Assembly: GCA_044507775.1 (NCBI GenBank) | Contig: JBIQIY010000012.1 | Span: forward strand, 1-64,000 | DNA length: 64,000 nucleotides | Origin: Chryseosolibacter sp044507775 | GTDB taxonomy: Bacteria > Bacteroidota > Bacteroidia > Cytophagales > Cyclobacteriaceae | Reading direction: 5' to 3' | Part shown: piece after piece, positions 26,035 through 34,921 of the stretch | How the letters are laid out: each line of letters starts with the position of its first letter | Position numbering within the stretch: the first letter of the stretch is position 1 | The notes under the pieces: generated by a model | The model's database searches: none | Told to the model about the DNA's origin: nothing | What the model saw: only the letters and a program-made list of their open reading frames with translations | Position numbers and translations under genes: made by a program

Positions 26035-28446
26035 TCATTCCTGCGCCCGCACGACCTCCTGTTTCTGTCCACCGTGGTCGAGGATAAACTTGTTGACTTT
26101 CCCGTCCGGTTCCTTGACGAAACGAAGGGTCGCATTCACTTCACGTGCGATGAATTCCTCCTCCGATACGGGCACTATCTCCAGCCGCGGTTGATTGGTG
26201 GCCTGCGCATAAAGTTTATCGTCCTCCAAGCTTATTATTATCACCATCGACGTTCCGAGATTGTACTTGCCGGCATACAGCTTGTAGAGCGCCTTATCGA
26301 TGGACACGACGGGCCGGTCCTTCAGCTTCATCACTTTCAGCTTCTGGCCGTTTTGCTCAAAGTTCGCGTACTCGACAACCCCATCCCCATTTTTCACAAA
26401 GTGAATCTTCGCTTCGACTACTTTCCAGAAATACTGCCCTTCGGCGGAGGGGAAGATTGGAAACTTCTGCTGTCCGCTGAGCTGGGCAAACAGATTGTTA
26501 TCCTGGGTCGTTATTGTCATTACCATCCCTCCTCCAAAATCGTAACGCCCGGCATAGACGCTCACATCTTCCGAGACGGATGCATTCAGCGACCGCGATT
26601 CCTGCTTATCCAGGTTATCCCAAAGGAGAAACTCTGCGATCCGGTTGCTGTTGATGTTGACCTCGGGAGGCGTGATGTTGGTCAGCAAGACAACCGTTAC
26701 ATCTTGTTCGGGATAACGCGCAGCCTGCGAAATGAAACCGTGGAGACCTCCATTGTGCTCGATGACCTGCTGACCGCGATATTCGTTGATTCCCCAACCG
26801 TATCCGTAACTCGCGTTGTCCGGCTTGGCACCATTATTCAAAAGCACCGGAGTCAGTGCTGCCTTCAGACTTTCATCCTTTAATACCCTTCCGTTAAACA
26901 CAGCCTCATTCCATTTGAACAGATCGACCACAGTTGAATACAACGCCCCTGCACCTCCTGCCCATGACATATCCCAATCCAGGGCTACCTTGTATTCGCC
27001 ATTCTCTCTTGTATAACCCTTCGCTTCATGATCCAGCTTCAAACCGGATTTGTGCACGCCTGTGTTCGCCATGCCTAGCGGATCAAAAAACGTTTCCTTC
27101 AGGTAGTCGCCGTAAGGCTTCCCGGAAACCTTCCCGATAATGTGCCCCAAGAGAAAATACGCCGAGTTGTTGTATAGCCATTTTTCACCCGGATTAAAGT
27201 CATACGGATCATCCTTAAAAAAGGCGATCAGTTCGTCTTCCGTTATTGGCGACGTTACCCGGCTTATGAACTCAGGCTTTCCAGTGTAACTATGGATACC
27301 GGAAGTATGGGTGAGCAGATGGTGAATGGTGACCTCTCCGGCGCGGGGAAAATCCGGCAGGAACTTCGAGAGTTTATCTTGAACGGAGATCTTACCCTCC
27401 TCTTGTAGTCGCAGGATGGCTGCAGCCGTAAACTGTTTGGTAATGGAACCGATTCTGAATTTGGTCTCGGGCGTTACGGGTTTCTTCTGCTGGATGTCTG
27501 CATAGCCGAACCCTTTCTCGTAAAGTATGTTGCCATCCCGGGCGACCAGAACGGCGATGCCGGAAGATTCCTTTCCCTCCATCGAGCCGTAGAGGCCGTT
27601 GACCAGTTTCTCAACGGACGGCATTTGGGTCTCCTTCGCCCCTGCCTGGATCAGCCATCGGGCTGCTTCATCCCGGCCACCCAGGTGCGCATTGTTCAGG
27701 GCCGTGAGCCCTGAGGAGTTCTGATGCTCTACACGAGCGCCGGCATCCAGTAACAACTTCAGCTGATCGATGTCACCGCGCCCGGCAACGGTGATGAGTT
27801 GTTCTGACAAGGCTTCCTTATCGAGCAGCCGAACAACGAAGCCCCAGCCCTGTTGCATGTCTTGTACCTTCAGTAAGATTTGATTGCTTCCGGCCTGGAG
27901 GGCGATGGGCACCAGGTCGGCATCGCGTTCAACGCCCCGCGGTATCCAGTTGTCGTGTATCAGCTTGCCGTTGTGCCAGATCCGAATGGCGTCGTCGCTT
28001 CCGACGCCGAGAAACGCATTCACGGGCGACTCCGATTTGATCTCTGCCATAGCAAATGCTGCGCTGAAGTCCGCGCCGGAGTAGCGGTTATCCAGGTCGA
28101 TGATGTCGTCCGATGTGCGGATGATTTCCCATGGATATTGCTTTCCCTTCAGGGTGAGCGGAGCCAGGGGACTATTGGCCGCGACCGAAACGGGGGGCAC
28201 ATCCTCTCTGAAAAACATCATCTGTGCGTCTTCCGACGGAGCATTTCCGTCCGGAGAAACCGCGACGGGTCCTGCTACCAGCCACGTGGTCATATACTTT
28301 CCGCTCGTGGTTAGCGTATAAGATGCTTCGCCATAGCCTTTGGCAGTCTTGGCTTTTTTCTGCGCAGGTACAAGGACGGGTACGAGCAATAGTGCAACCA
28401 GGAGAACTTTGACAAGGAGTCCTGGGAGGGAATTCTTTTTAGCCAT
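26035..28446 (-). CDS. Exported serine hydrolase (class C beta-lactamase-like) with ankyrin segment
   Basis: 803 residues. A signal peptide (to VPAQ, about 29) is followed by a beta domain (40-210; GVGSDDAIRIWHNGKLIHDNW, similar to PA14-like sensors) and two ankyrin-type repeats (215-275). The serine beta-lactamase/transpeptidase domain spans about 280-615 with SITK (Ser334, Lys337), YNN (425-427) and HNG (564-566). Two tandem DUF3471-like C-terminal beta domains follow (VYAGRYDFGGGMVMTI and LYAGKYNLGTSMVIII). Likely a periplasmic esterase or peptidase; the family includes many enzymes that do not cleave beta-lactams. It stands alone on its strand. Confidence 0.88.
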   Translation of the reverse strand: MAKKNSLPGLLVKVLLVALLLVPVLVPAQKKAKTAKGYGEASYTLTTSGKYMTTWLVAGPVAVSPDGNAPSEDAQMMFFREDVPPVSVAANSPLAPLTLKGKQYPWEIIRTSDDIIDLDNRYSGADFSAAFAMAEIKSESPVNAFLGVGSDDAIRIWHNGKLIHDNWIPRGVERDADLVPIALQAGSNQILLKVQDMQQGWGFVVRLLDKEALSEQLITVAGRGDIDQLKLLLDAGARVEHQNSSGLTALNNAHLGGRDEAARWLIQAGAKETQMPSVEKLVNGLYGSMEGKESSGIAVLVARDGNILYEKGFGYADIQQKKPVTPETKFRIGSITKQFTAAAILRLQEEGKISVQDKLSKFLPDFPRAGEVTIHHLLTHTSGIHSYTGKPEFISRVTSPITEDELIAFFKDDPYDFNPGEKWLYNNSAYFLLGHIIGKVSGKPYGDYLKETFFDPLGMANTGVHKSGLKLDHEAKGYTRENGEYKVALDWDMSWAGGAGALYSTVVDLFKWNEAVFNGRVLKDESLKAALTPVLLNNGAKPDNASYGYGWGINEYRGQQVIEHNGGLHGFISQAARYPEQDVTVVLLTNITPPEVNINSNRIAEFLLWDNLDKQESRSLNASVSEDVSVYAGRYDFGGGMVMTITTQDNNLFAQLSGQQKFPIFPSAEGQYFWKVVEAKIHFVKNGDGVVEYANFEQNGQKLKVMKLKDRPVVSIDKALYKLYAGKYNLGTSMVIIISLEDDKLYAQATNQPRLEIVPVSEEEFIAREVNATLRFVKEPDGKVNKFILDHGGQKQEVVRAQE

Positions 28447-28543
28447 GGTTAAGGGGTTGAGTTGGAGAAGTAACTAACTGAGGGATGGCTGAGGATAGGT
28501 AGTACAATCTAGGAATATTATTGGGTTGCGGCAAGGGGGATCA

Positions 28544-28610
28544 CCCCCTGAATCTGCTGCAAACCCCCTGAATCTGCTGCGCAGATTCGGTCCCCCTCGG
28601 AGAGGGGGAC
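28544..28610. repeat. Duplicated 17-mer and two adjacent hairpins
   Basis: CCCCCTGAATCTGCTGC occurs at 28544-28560 and 28564-28580. GAATCTGCTGCGCAGATTC (28570-28588) and GTCCCCCTCGGAGAGGGGGAC (28590-28610) are palindromes with 7- and 8-bp stems. They lie between divergent genes, so a terminator role is unlikely. Confidence 0.8.
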
Positions 28611-28638
28611 ACCTTCCCTCCTTAACACATCATACCCT

Positions 28639-29188
28639 GTCCTGAGGCGCGGGCAGCCTTGCGGGTGGGAAGCCGAAGGATCCGGTCATCCATAGTCCGT
28701 CCTTAAACCAGCACCGGTACTAACCACCAATTCGCACCGTGAAGTGGCTAATTTTTACTGTTTTTTGAAGCCAAATATTATTTTGAACGATAGTATAACA
28801 TTCGTTTAATCAGGTGTTTGTAATAATATGTTAAAGTAACACAAGAAGAAAATATGGGTGGTTTAAGGATAGGCGAGGTTGTAAGGCCAAATATTGTTCT
28901 GTTTGTTATAATAACATACTGTTTATCAATATAATATATTCAGGAGATTAAAGTATTGTTTCAAGTTGTGGGATCCTTCGGCTTCCAGATGCGCAGAACC
29001 CGCGCGCCTGACGACTGAGTGGGGACTTGGGGGTGCTAAGGCCGCTTGCTGGCAAAGGCTGGCCGACGCCTCAGGACGGTGTGTGGATTGCGGGCCGCTT
29101 GTGCGCCACATCCACCGCATCCGTACGGGTATTGATTGGCGGGGTCCTTCGGCTTCCCCAGGCGCACTGACTTCCCGCGCCTCAGGAT
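28639..29188. repeat. Dispersed GGATCCTTCG...CTCAGGAC elements, three copies
   Basis: About 45-base elements at 28639-28683 (minus), 28971-29015 (plus, degenerate right end) and 29142-29188 (plus, GGTCCTTCGG variant). They match the pair at 18926-19097. GC-rich, non-coding, with no target-site duplications I can recognise. Confidence 0.65.
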
Positions 29189-29272
29189 TGGGTGCGTGCG
29201 GGTGCGGGGGTTCGGACGCGGATCGGTTCTGGCTCGTTCTTTGCCCTTGGGTCAATAACTAACTATACGATT

Positions 29273-30523
29273 ATGAAAACCTATAGAATGTTGTCGGTGG
29301 TGGTTTTGATGATGGCTGGATGGATAACATCATTTGGTCAGGCTATCGAACCGCAAGTGCCGGGCGATCAATTCAGCCTGGAAGGTGCCCTCGAACTGTT
29401 CAAGAAATCCGCATCCCCGGAGGAGTTTGAAAAGATGCTCAATTCGCCGGATGCCAAGGTGAACAACCTCGATCTGAACGGCGATGGATACATCGATTAT
29501 ATCCGCGTGCAGGATCGCTATGAAGGAAACGTTCACGCGTTCATCCTCCAGGCTGTTGTCTCTGAAAATGAAATCCAGGATGTGGCGGTGATCGAGCTTG
29601 AGAAATTAAGCAATGGAAAAGCGGTGCTGCAGATCATCGGCGATGAAGATGTCTACGGCGTCACGACGATCATCGAGCCCACGCAGGAAGTACGGACTTA
29701 CGCCGGCACTCAGACCACCCGCACGGTTGTCAACGTGTGGGCCTGGCCGTCCGTGCAATATATCTACGGTCCCCGTTACAGCGCCTGGGTGTCGCCCTGG
29801 GGCTGGTATAGCAGGCCGGTCTGGTGGCACTCCTGGAGACCGGTAGCCTACGTTCACTACTATACGGTTTGGAGGCCTTACCATACGCACTATGTGTACT
29901 GCGACACGCGCAGAATTGCGCGCGCTCATTACATCTATCGACCGTACCGGACAACCTCCGTGATCGTACGTCACAGACATGAGGATCAACTGGTCCGCTA
30001 CAGGACGGCGCACCGCGACGAGTACCGCAACGGGCGAACCCGCGAGGAAGTCCGCCGCACCTATGCCCGGGACGATCGTTCCTCCACTTACCAGGATGCG
30101 AACAGGAGGAGGTCGCCCCAGCGCGACGTCCAGCCCAACCGTGAGCGGCCAGCAACCGAACGCAGCGCACCGGCTCAGCGCAACATCGTTCAACCGGATC
30201 GCCGGGAAGCTCCTGCGCGACGGTCCGCCCCGGCGCCCCGCGCCCTGGAAAGTCGCCAGGAGGCCATGGCTAATCCGCCGGCAGCGAGCCCTACCCGACC
30301 GGTACAGCGAACGTCTACACAGCCTTCCGCAGCAAGGCAGCGCGCGGACGTTCAGCGCGCTCCCGCCGTGAGCCAGCAAAGCGCTCCCACCAGGAGAGCC
30401 GAGCCGGAGAGAAGAAATCAGGCCGTGCGCGAGAGGGTTATGAAACCCTCCGGCGATCAGCGGTCACCGGGGCGCCAGGCTACTCCCACCCGATCTTCTG
30501 ACCGGTCAAGAGGAAGACAATGA
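29273..30523 (+). CDS. Secreted Tyr/Trp/His- and Arg-rich protein
   Basis: 416 residues from ATG at 29273, which begins a clear signal peptide (MKTYRMLSVVVLMMAGW, cut near TSFGQ). Residues 25-140 form a small domain with LDLNGDGYIDYIRV, an EF-hand-like Ca loop, and HAFILQAVVSENEIQDVAVIELE. A segment rich in Tyr, Trp and His follows (about 150-225; WGWYSRPVWWHSWRPVAYVH). The last 190 residues are dominated by Arg, Pro, Ala and Gln and are likely disordered and strongly basic. Function unknown; envelope or nucleic-acid/polyanion binding is a guess. A heptamer array starts right after the stop. Confidence 0.75.
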   Translation: MKTYRMLSVVVLMMAGWITSFGQAIEPQVPGDQFSLEGALELFKKSASPEEFEKMLNSPDAKVNNLDLNGDGYIDYIRVQDRYEGNVHAFILQAVVSENEIQDVAVIELEKLSNGKAVLQIIGDEDVYGVTTIIEPTQEVRTYAGTQTTRTVVNVWAWPSVQYIYGPRYSAWVSPWGWYSRPVWWHSWRPVAYVHYYTVWRPYHTHYVYCDTRRIARAHYIYRPYRTTSVIVRHRHEDQLVRYRTAHRDEYRNGRTREEVRRTYARDDRSSTYQDANRRRSPQRDVQPNRERPATERSAPAQRNIVQPDRREAPARRSAPAPRALESRQEAMANPPAASPTRPVQRTSTQPSAARQRADVQRAPAVSQQSAPTRRAEPERRNQAVRERVMKPSGDQRSPGRQATPTRSSDRSRGRQ

Positions 30524-30525
30524 CG

Positions 30526-30580
30526 ATAAGTTATAAGTTATAAGTTATAAGTTATAAGTTGTAAGTTGTAAGTTGTAAGT
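30526..30580. repeat. Heptamer array RTAAGTT, nearly eight copies
   Basis: Five ATAAGTT followed by two GTAAGTT and a partial GTAAGT, perfectly in phase, begins 3 bases after the stop codon of the preceding gene. Such pure short repeats can change length by slippage. The same heptamer occurs at 25825-25850. Confidence 0.92.
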
Positions 30581-30607
30581 CTTGAGTTTTATGTCTGTCG
30601 GATGGGG

Positions 30608-31510
30608 TCAAGGGTTGAAGGTGATGTAGGTGAAGCATTCGGGGAGGTGGGAATCCCAAACACCGTGGGAACTCCACGCCCACCCGCCGGAATCTTTTGT
30701 GGATGCATCGTGCTTGTAGGTGTTGAACCTTGAGAAGTCCATGCGCCACTGATCGCCGGACTCTGGCGGCAACGCTCTTCCATCCCCGCGGGCGAGAATT
30801 TCCAGGCCACTCCAGGGCAGTGCCAGCTCTACCGTCCAACCCCTGTCACGATCGCTGTCATCATTCAGTGTACCGTCGATGTGAACGGCGTGTCGCAGGC
30901 CGGGGAGATCCCAGTTCCAGAATCCAATTCGTTTTCCGCGCGGATGATTTCGGTATCCGACGCCGTTAAAGGGGCGAACTCCGACGCGCGTGCGGTCGAA
31001 CGCTGGCAGCGTATCATAGCCATAGCGTTCGAACTCCGCCTCCCAGAAAAAAAGTACTTCATAGATTGTATTATAGGCGTTGATCTCGAACTCGTAGTAG
31101 CCATCGCGGCCGGCAATAAAAAACTCAACGTCGTTGTCGCGATAGATGGGCGCATCGCGCTCGGTGAGTGTTGCGCGCACGTCCGGCTCCTCGATCCAGT
31201 AGCCGACATACAGGTACTCATCGTCCCATAAGACGGCGGCGCGGGTGTCGAAGTGCGCGTGCGTTCCCTGCACGAGGTCGACGAAGCGGGACGATCGCGC
31301 GGCATTCTTCCAGATGTCCTCGCTCAATTTTCCGTCGATGATCGGACGTTCGGCTGCACGGCGGGCAGTGTAACGGGGAATCTCCTCGTCCGGGCAAGGG
31401 TTCGACAGCTGAGAGTGTCGGGTTGAAGAAATCGTATTTGCGCTGTCGGGGTATTGGGCACCAAAGAGGAAAGCCAGCACGACGGGCGCGAGTACGCGCA
31501 GCAGCGTCAT
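30608..31510 (-). CDS. Exported carbohydrate-binding family 9-like protein
   Basis: 300 residues. After a short hydrophobic signal segment (MTLLRVLAPVVLAFLFG) the protein reads as a CBM9-like sugar-binding beta sandwich: IDGKLSEDIWKNAARSSRFVDL, AAVLWDDEYLYVGYWIEEPDV, YRDNDVEFFIAGRDGYYEFEINAYN and WTVELALPWSGLE, ending SGDQWRMDFSRFN and WSSHGVWDSHLPECFTYITF. This matches the standalone CBM9-like proteins common in Bacteroidota, probably periplasmic or surface located. It overlaps the upstream TPR gene by 4 bases (ATGA), so the two are translationally coupled. Confidence 0.88.
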   Translation of the reverse strand: MTLLRVLAPVVLAFLFGAQYPDSANTISSTRHSQLSNPCPDEEIPRYTARRAAERPIIDGKLSEDIWKNAARSSRFVDLVQGTHAHFDTRAAVLWDDEYLYVGYWIEEPDVRATLTERDAPIYRDNDVEFFIAGRDGYYEFEINAYNTIYEVLFFWEAEFERYGYDTLPAFDRTRVGVRPFNGVGYRNHPRGKRIGFWNWDLPGLRHAVHIDGTLNDDSDRDRGWTVELALPWSGLEILARGDGRALPPESGDQWRMDFSRFNTYKHDASTKDSGGWAWSSHGVWDSHLPECFTYITFNP

Positions 31511-32247
31511 GCAGGGCTGAAGTGGGTCGTGTAAAGATCCTTCACTTCGCGGAGGACATGCTTCTTCGTGCGCCGTTCAAGACCCTGCATCTGGTCGAAT
31601 TCCGCCAGCAGATCCCTGAGCTTCTCCTGTGCGATGTCAAGCTTTTCCGCCTTCAGCAGGAACTTGCAGTATTCAAGACGGTGATAGTAGTTCGTAAAGG
31701 TCCGGTCCATGTCGGCGAACGTCTTTTCTGCCGCATCGAGGTTACCGGAGAGGCTGAGGGCCCACGCGTATGCGATGCGTTCCTCGGAATGCCGGAAATC
31801 TTTTTCAGTAGCCAGCCCGTCGCCGATCTCCACGGCGCGTTCATACTCGCCATTCAGGAAACAGGTCCGCAGCAGTTTCATCCGTATGACGGGGTCATCA
31901 GCCATGAAGCCGTGAAGGCATTCGGTGTACAAGCGGATGGCGTCGTCGCAACGGCCTACCTCGGCATAGGCATCCGCAAGGTTAACTTTATTCTTGATGT
32001 TGTCGCTGAAGTGCAGCGCCTTCTCAAGTTGATCGATGTGGTAATTGCTCACCACCACTTCGCGGACATTTTCCGTCAGCGAGTCGATTGTACTTCGATT
32101 GTTCAAATTCTGGAGCAGGTAAATGATACCACCAATCACAGGAAACAGCAGAATCAACCAATACCAGCGCTGCTCGGCATTTGTCTCATAAGCGTGATAA
32201 ACGCAGAAAGCCTGAAGAAGGAGGACGGGAACGTATAGACCGTACAT
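31507..32247 (-). CDS. Membrane-anchored TPR protein
   Basis: 246 residues. Two hydrophobic segments at the N-terminus (YVPVLLLQAFCVYHAY; RWYWLILLFPVIGGIIYLL) anchor a helical domain made of about four to five TPR-like repeats (NLADAYAEVGRCDDAIRLYTE, MKLLRTCFLNGEYERAVEIGD, YAWALSLSGNLDAAEKTFADM). It resembles small scaffold proteins of the inner membrane with the repeats in the cytoplasm. It overlaps the CBM9-like gene downstream, which suggests joint expression but not an obvious shared task. Confidence 0.75.
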   Translation of the reverse strand: MYGLYVPVLLLQAFCVYHAYETNAEQRWYWLILLFPVIGGIIYLLQNLNNRSTIDSLTENVREVVVSNYHIDQLEKALHFSDNIKNKVNLADAYAEVGRCDDAIRLYTECLHGFMADDPVIRMKLLRTCFLNGEYERAVEIGDGLATEKDFRHSEERIAYAWALSLSGNLDAAEKTFADMDRTFTNYYHRLEYCKFLLKAEKLDIAQEKLRDLLAEFDQMQGLERRTKKHVLREVKDLYTTHFSPA

Positions 32248-32336
32248 AAGGGAGGTTTAGGACTAACAAAATAACAAATAAATGTACATCAAACACCTAC
32301 TATTGCTTTTTTGTGTGCACTTGCGCGTCTGCCGGC

Positions 32337-34766
32337 TTAATGTCGCTGGACACCCCAGCTGTTATCAAAGAACCCCGCAGCTTTTACTCCGCCTGCGCCG
32401 GATTTCAGCATCTCAAGGGAAAAGATCATATAGTCCGGAAAACCGCTTCCACCTGCGAAGTATTGGTTCGATTCCGTAGCGAAAAGACCCTGAAGGCCTG
32501 TCCCGGTTACAACTCCGACGGACGCGATCTCGCTATCTGCACGAGGCCACACAAAATAGGCGGCGAGGTCCCCGCCCCGGAAAGTTTCCGACCCCAACGT
32601 GATGCGATCGCGCGTAACCTGGATGGGGCAGTTGGCCAGGAGTTTATTCCAAACCGAATTGTTCGAAGCGTTGCCGTAGAGGATTACTCCACGGTCGGGG
32701 TATTTTTTCGGGTCAAAGTCCTTGTCAGCAATGACTTCCACCGATCCGTTGGCACGGTAGTACCAGACTTCCGCATCATACCGCGCTTTGTTGTATGCCC
32801 ATTGATCTTCGCGCGCATCCCCTCCGGTAGCATAGACAAAGACCATCCTGTGATTAAAAGCGTCCTTGAAGGTACCCGACCGCAGCGGGTTCTTCTGTGT
32901 GGAGGGCGGTGTCTTGCCGGGAGCCCATCCCCTGGCCGTGTGATACAGGTATATGGTGCTGTCCTTCCCGACTACGGTGACCAGCTTCATCGAATCGAGC
33001 GTCAGCGAAACAGTGTCGCCCGCGTTGAAGACGTCGAGGTTGAGTTGGAGTGTCGCGACATTCCCGGTTATACCGCTAATAGTTCTCGCTTTCTTGTCCC
33101 GCGAGAGTTTTACAGTGCTGTACTCCAACGGTTCCTCCTGTTGAAGAACAGATGCCCACCGGAAGGAAGCTGATACGCCCGGATTCGCAGTAATGAAGTC
33201 CACTTCATCTACCGCGCTGTCAACCTTTAGAGTATGCCACCTGAAGTACTCGAACAGCGGTGGCCAGTCGACGCTTTCGTTGCCGAACCAGTGGCTCCCG
33301 CCTGGATATTCGTAGTAACTGAAGTCGGGATGAAAATCTCCGAGCAGGTCGCGCATTTGTCGGGCGAACCGCACGGGGACCACGCGATCGTCGTCGCCGT
33401 GAAAGACATAAACGCCATGGCTTTTGTAGTTGTCAGCCAGGGCGATCACGTTGCTCGGGTTGCTGGCCCTTAACAAAGTCTTCTCTGTCTCAAGGCGGGC
33501 GCTGTCAGGTATCCGTCCGTCTGCCGAGCCGTAGGCCGTGAGCGTCGGATATCCGGCGCAGGGTGCGATCGCCGCCCACTTGTCCGGGTACGTGGCACCG
33601 AGGTACCAGGTTCCGTGACCGCCCATGGAGTGACCCGTAAGATAAATCCTGGCGGGATCCGGCCTGATCATTTTTGTGGCGTGCTCCAGAACTTCAAGCG
33701 CGTCGAGCCTACCCCAATCTTCCCAGTTGAAGCCGCGCGGCCTTCTGTTAGTGGGTGCTACCAGCACGCCCCAATCTTTCGGTTTGTATGCGCGCGCCTG
33801 CCCAATGGCCTCGACACCTGCGCCGTGTACGGATAGAAACAGAGCCGGAGCTTCTGTTGGCGTTGTCTGTGGCGCGATCGCATAGTACTGAACGCTACCA
33901 TCAATTTCGCTGATGAAGGTATAGCTGCGGTGGTCACCAGGGCCGACAGCGGTGATGGTGATATCTGTTTCATCGAGGACTTTTCCGTTCTGTTTCAGCA
34001 CCAGGTGGCACTTGTACTCGCCCTTTGAAGAGACTGCCGAGGCATCAAAATGGAACGGTGCCTTGAATACGGCAGCACGTCCGACAGGTCGGACCGGGGT
34101 GGATTTTTGTTTTCCATTCAATTCGGAAGTGATCGATAATCCGTTCAGTGCTTTCCCGCTCGCGTTTATGACTACGATCCCACCCACGAGCTGGCTGTTG
34201 TCTTCTCCGGGAAGGATATGCGGAAGCGTTGGATCGTCAGCGCTGAGCCGCGCGCCATTAGCGGGAAACGACAACCTCGCCGTCACGCCCTGCCATCGCG
34301 AGAAGCCGCCGCAGCGAATCAGTATTTCATTCGTTCCTTTGCGGAGACCAACCGGGAGGTACATCCAACCGTCGCCGTAAATATCGCCTCCCCGCGGCTC
34401 TCCGTTGACGTAGACCATGCTGTTACCCGACACGTTCAGGATGGCATTTTGCGCGCGTGAAGCTTCGTACGTTAAATAGATGTATCCGTTCATGATCGCT
34501 TGCCCGCGGAATCTGCCAGTGGAGTCGACTTCGATGCGCGTCCAGCCAATGTCTTCGCCGTCCTCATTCGTCATAACCGTTATGCCCTCCCCGGGTTTTT
34601 TCAGTTGATCTTTGAAGAGCTGATATGCGAGCTGATCCGTTACTATAGCTTCGCGTCCGTAATGGTGAACCCCAGCCACCGCCAGGCCAGACCGAAAGGT
34701 GTAATCGGATTGCGCGTTGCAAATCGCAAACGCGGATATCAGCAGAGCGGTGAATACGGACCTCAT
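32337..34766 (-). CDS. Exported prolyl-oligopeptidase/esterase-type alpha/beta hydrolase
   Basis: 809 residues from ATG at 34766 (signal peptide MRSVFTALLISAFAICNAQ). The first 270 residues are beta-rich (AILNVSGNSMVYVNGEPRGGD, a galactose-binding-like fold). An alpha/beta hydrolase domain follows with ALFLSVHGAGVEAIGQ, nucleophile Ser380 in TGHSMGGHGTW, Asp in VFHGDDDRVVP and His in YPGGSHWF. The C-terminal region has further beta domains (GDTVSLTLDSMK; AYFVWPRAD). Likely a periplasmic peptidase or esterase of the S9/DUF1749-like group; substrate unknown. A possible -7 box TATTTTTG lies about 85 bases upstream on the minus strand (34851-34858). Confidence 0.85.
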   Translation of the reverse strand: MRSVFTALLISAFAICNAQSDYTFRSGLAVAGVHHYGREAIVTDQLAYQLFKDQLKKPGEGITVMTNEDGEDIGWTRIEVDSTGRFRGQAIMNGYIYLTYEASRAQNAILNVSGNSMVYVNGEPRGGDIYGDGWMYLPVGLRKGTNEILIRCGGFSRWQGVTARLSFPANGARLSADDPTLPHILPGEDNSQLVGGIVVINASGKALNGLSITSELNGKQKSTPVRPVGRAAVFKAPFHFDASAVSSKGEYKCHLVLKQNGKVLDETDITITAVGPGDHRSYTFISEIDGSVQYYAIAPQTTPTEAPALFLSVHGAGVEAIGQARAYKPKDWGVLVAPTNRRPRGFNWEDWGRLDALEVLEHATKMIRPDPARIYLTGHSMGGHGTWYLGATYPDKWAAIAPCAGYPTLTAYGSADGRIPDSARLETEKTLLRASNPSNVIALADNYKSHGVYVFHGDDDRVVPVRFARQMRDLLGDFHPDFSYYEYPGGSHWFGNESVDWPPLFEYFRWHTLKVDSAVDEVDFITANPGVSASFRWASVLQQEEPLEYSTVKLSRDKKARTISGITGNVATLQLNLDVFNAGDTVSLTLDSMKLVTVVGKDSTIYLYHTARGWAPGKTPPSTQKNPLRSGTFKDAFNHRMVFVYATGGDAREDQWAYNKARYDAEVWYYRANGSVEVIADKDFDPKKYPDRGVILYGNASNNSVWNKLLANCPIQVTRDRITLGSETFRGGDLAAYFVWPRADSEIASVGVVTGTGLQGLFATESNQYFAGGSGFPDYMIFSLEMLKSGAGGVKAAGFFDNSWGVQRH

Positions 34767-34921
34767 GGAAGAACATTTTGGGTAATGCAAGCGCGAAGGA
34801 ATGCCGTGGCGCTACTTGACAAGGTATGGCTGGCGCGGATAAAAAGCAAGCAAAAATACGCTGCGTTTGCGCACACGGACGCACGGAAAGCTATTCACCC
34901 ATTTCGGGCTGATTCGACCCT

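Larger units (their letters stand above)
28447..29272. other. Gene-free divergent intergenic region with hairpins and an AT-rich island
   Basis: About 826 bases between divergent genes. It holds hairpin repeats (28544-28610), dispersed GC-rich elements (28639-29188), and between them an AT-rich island (about 28745-28960, for example TTATAATAACATACTG) that could carry promoters but shows no clean TTTG/TAnnTTTG pair. No supportable gene; the rightward frame that stays open upstream of 29273 translates repeat DNA. Confidence 0.6.

Noticed and set aside
25954..26883. Long rightward open frame of 309 codons
   Set aside because: It lies antisense to the beta-lactamase-like gene, has no recognisable domain and reflects codon use of the real gene.
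28544..28610. Transcription terminator
   Set aside because: The hairpins lie between divergent genes, so no transcript is expected to end there, and no T-tract follows.
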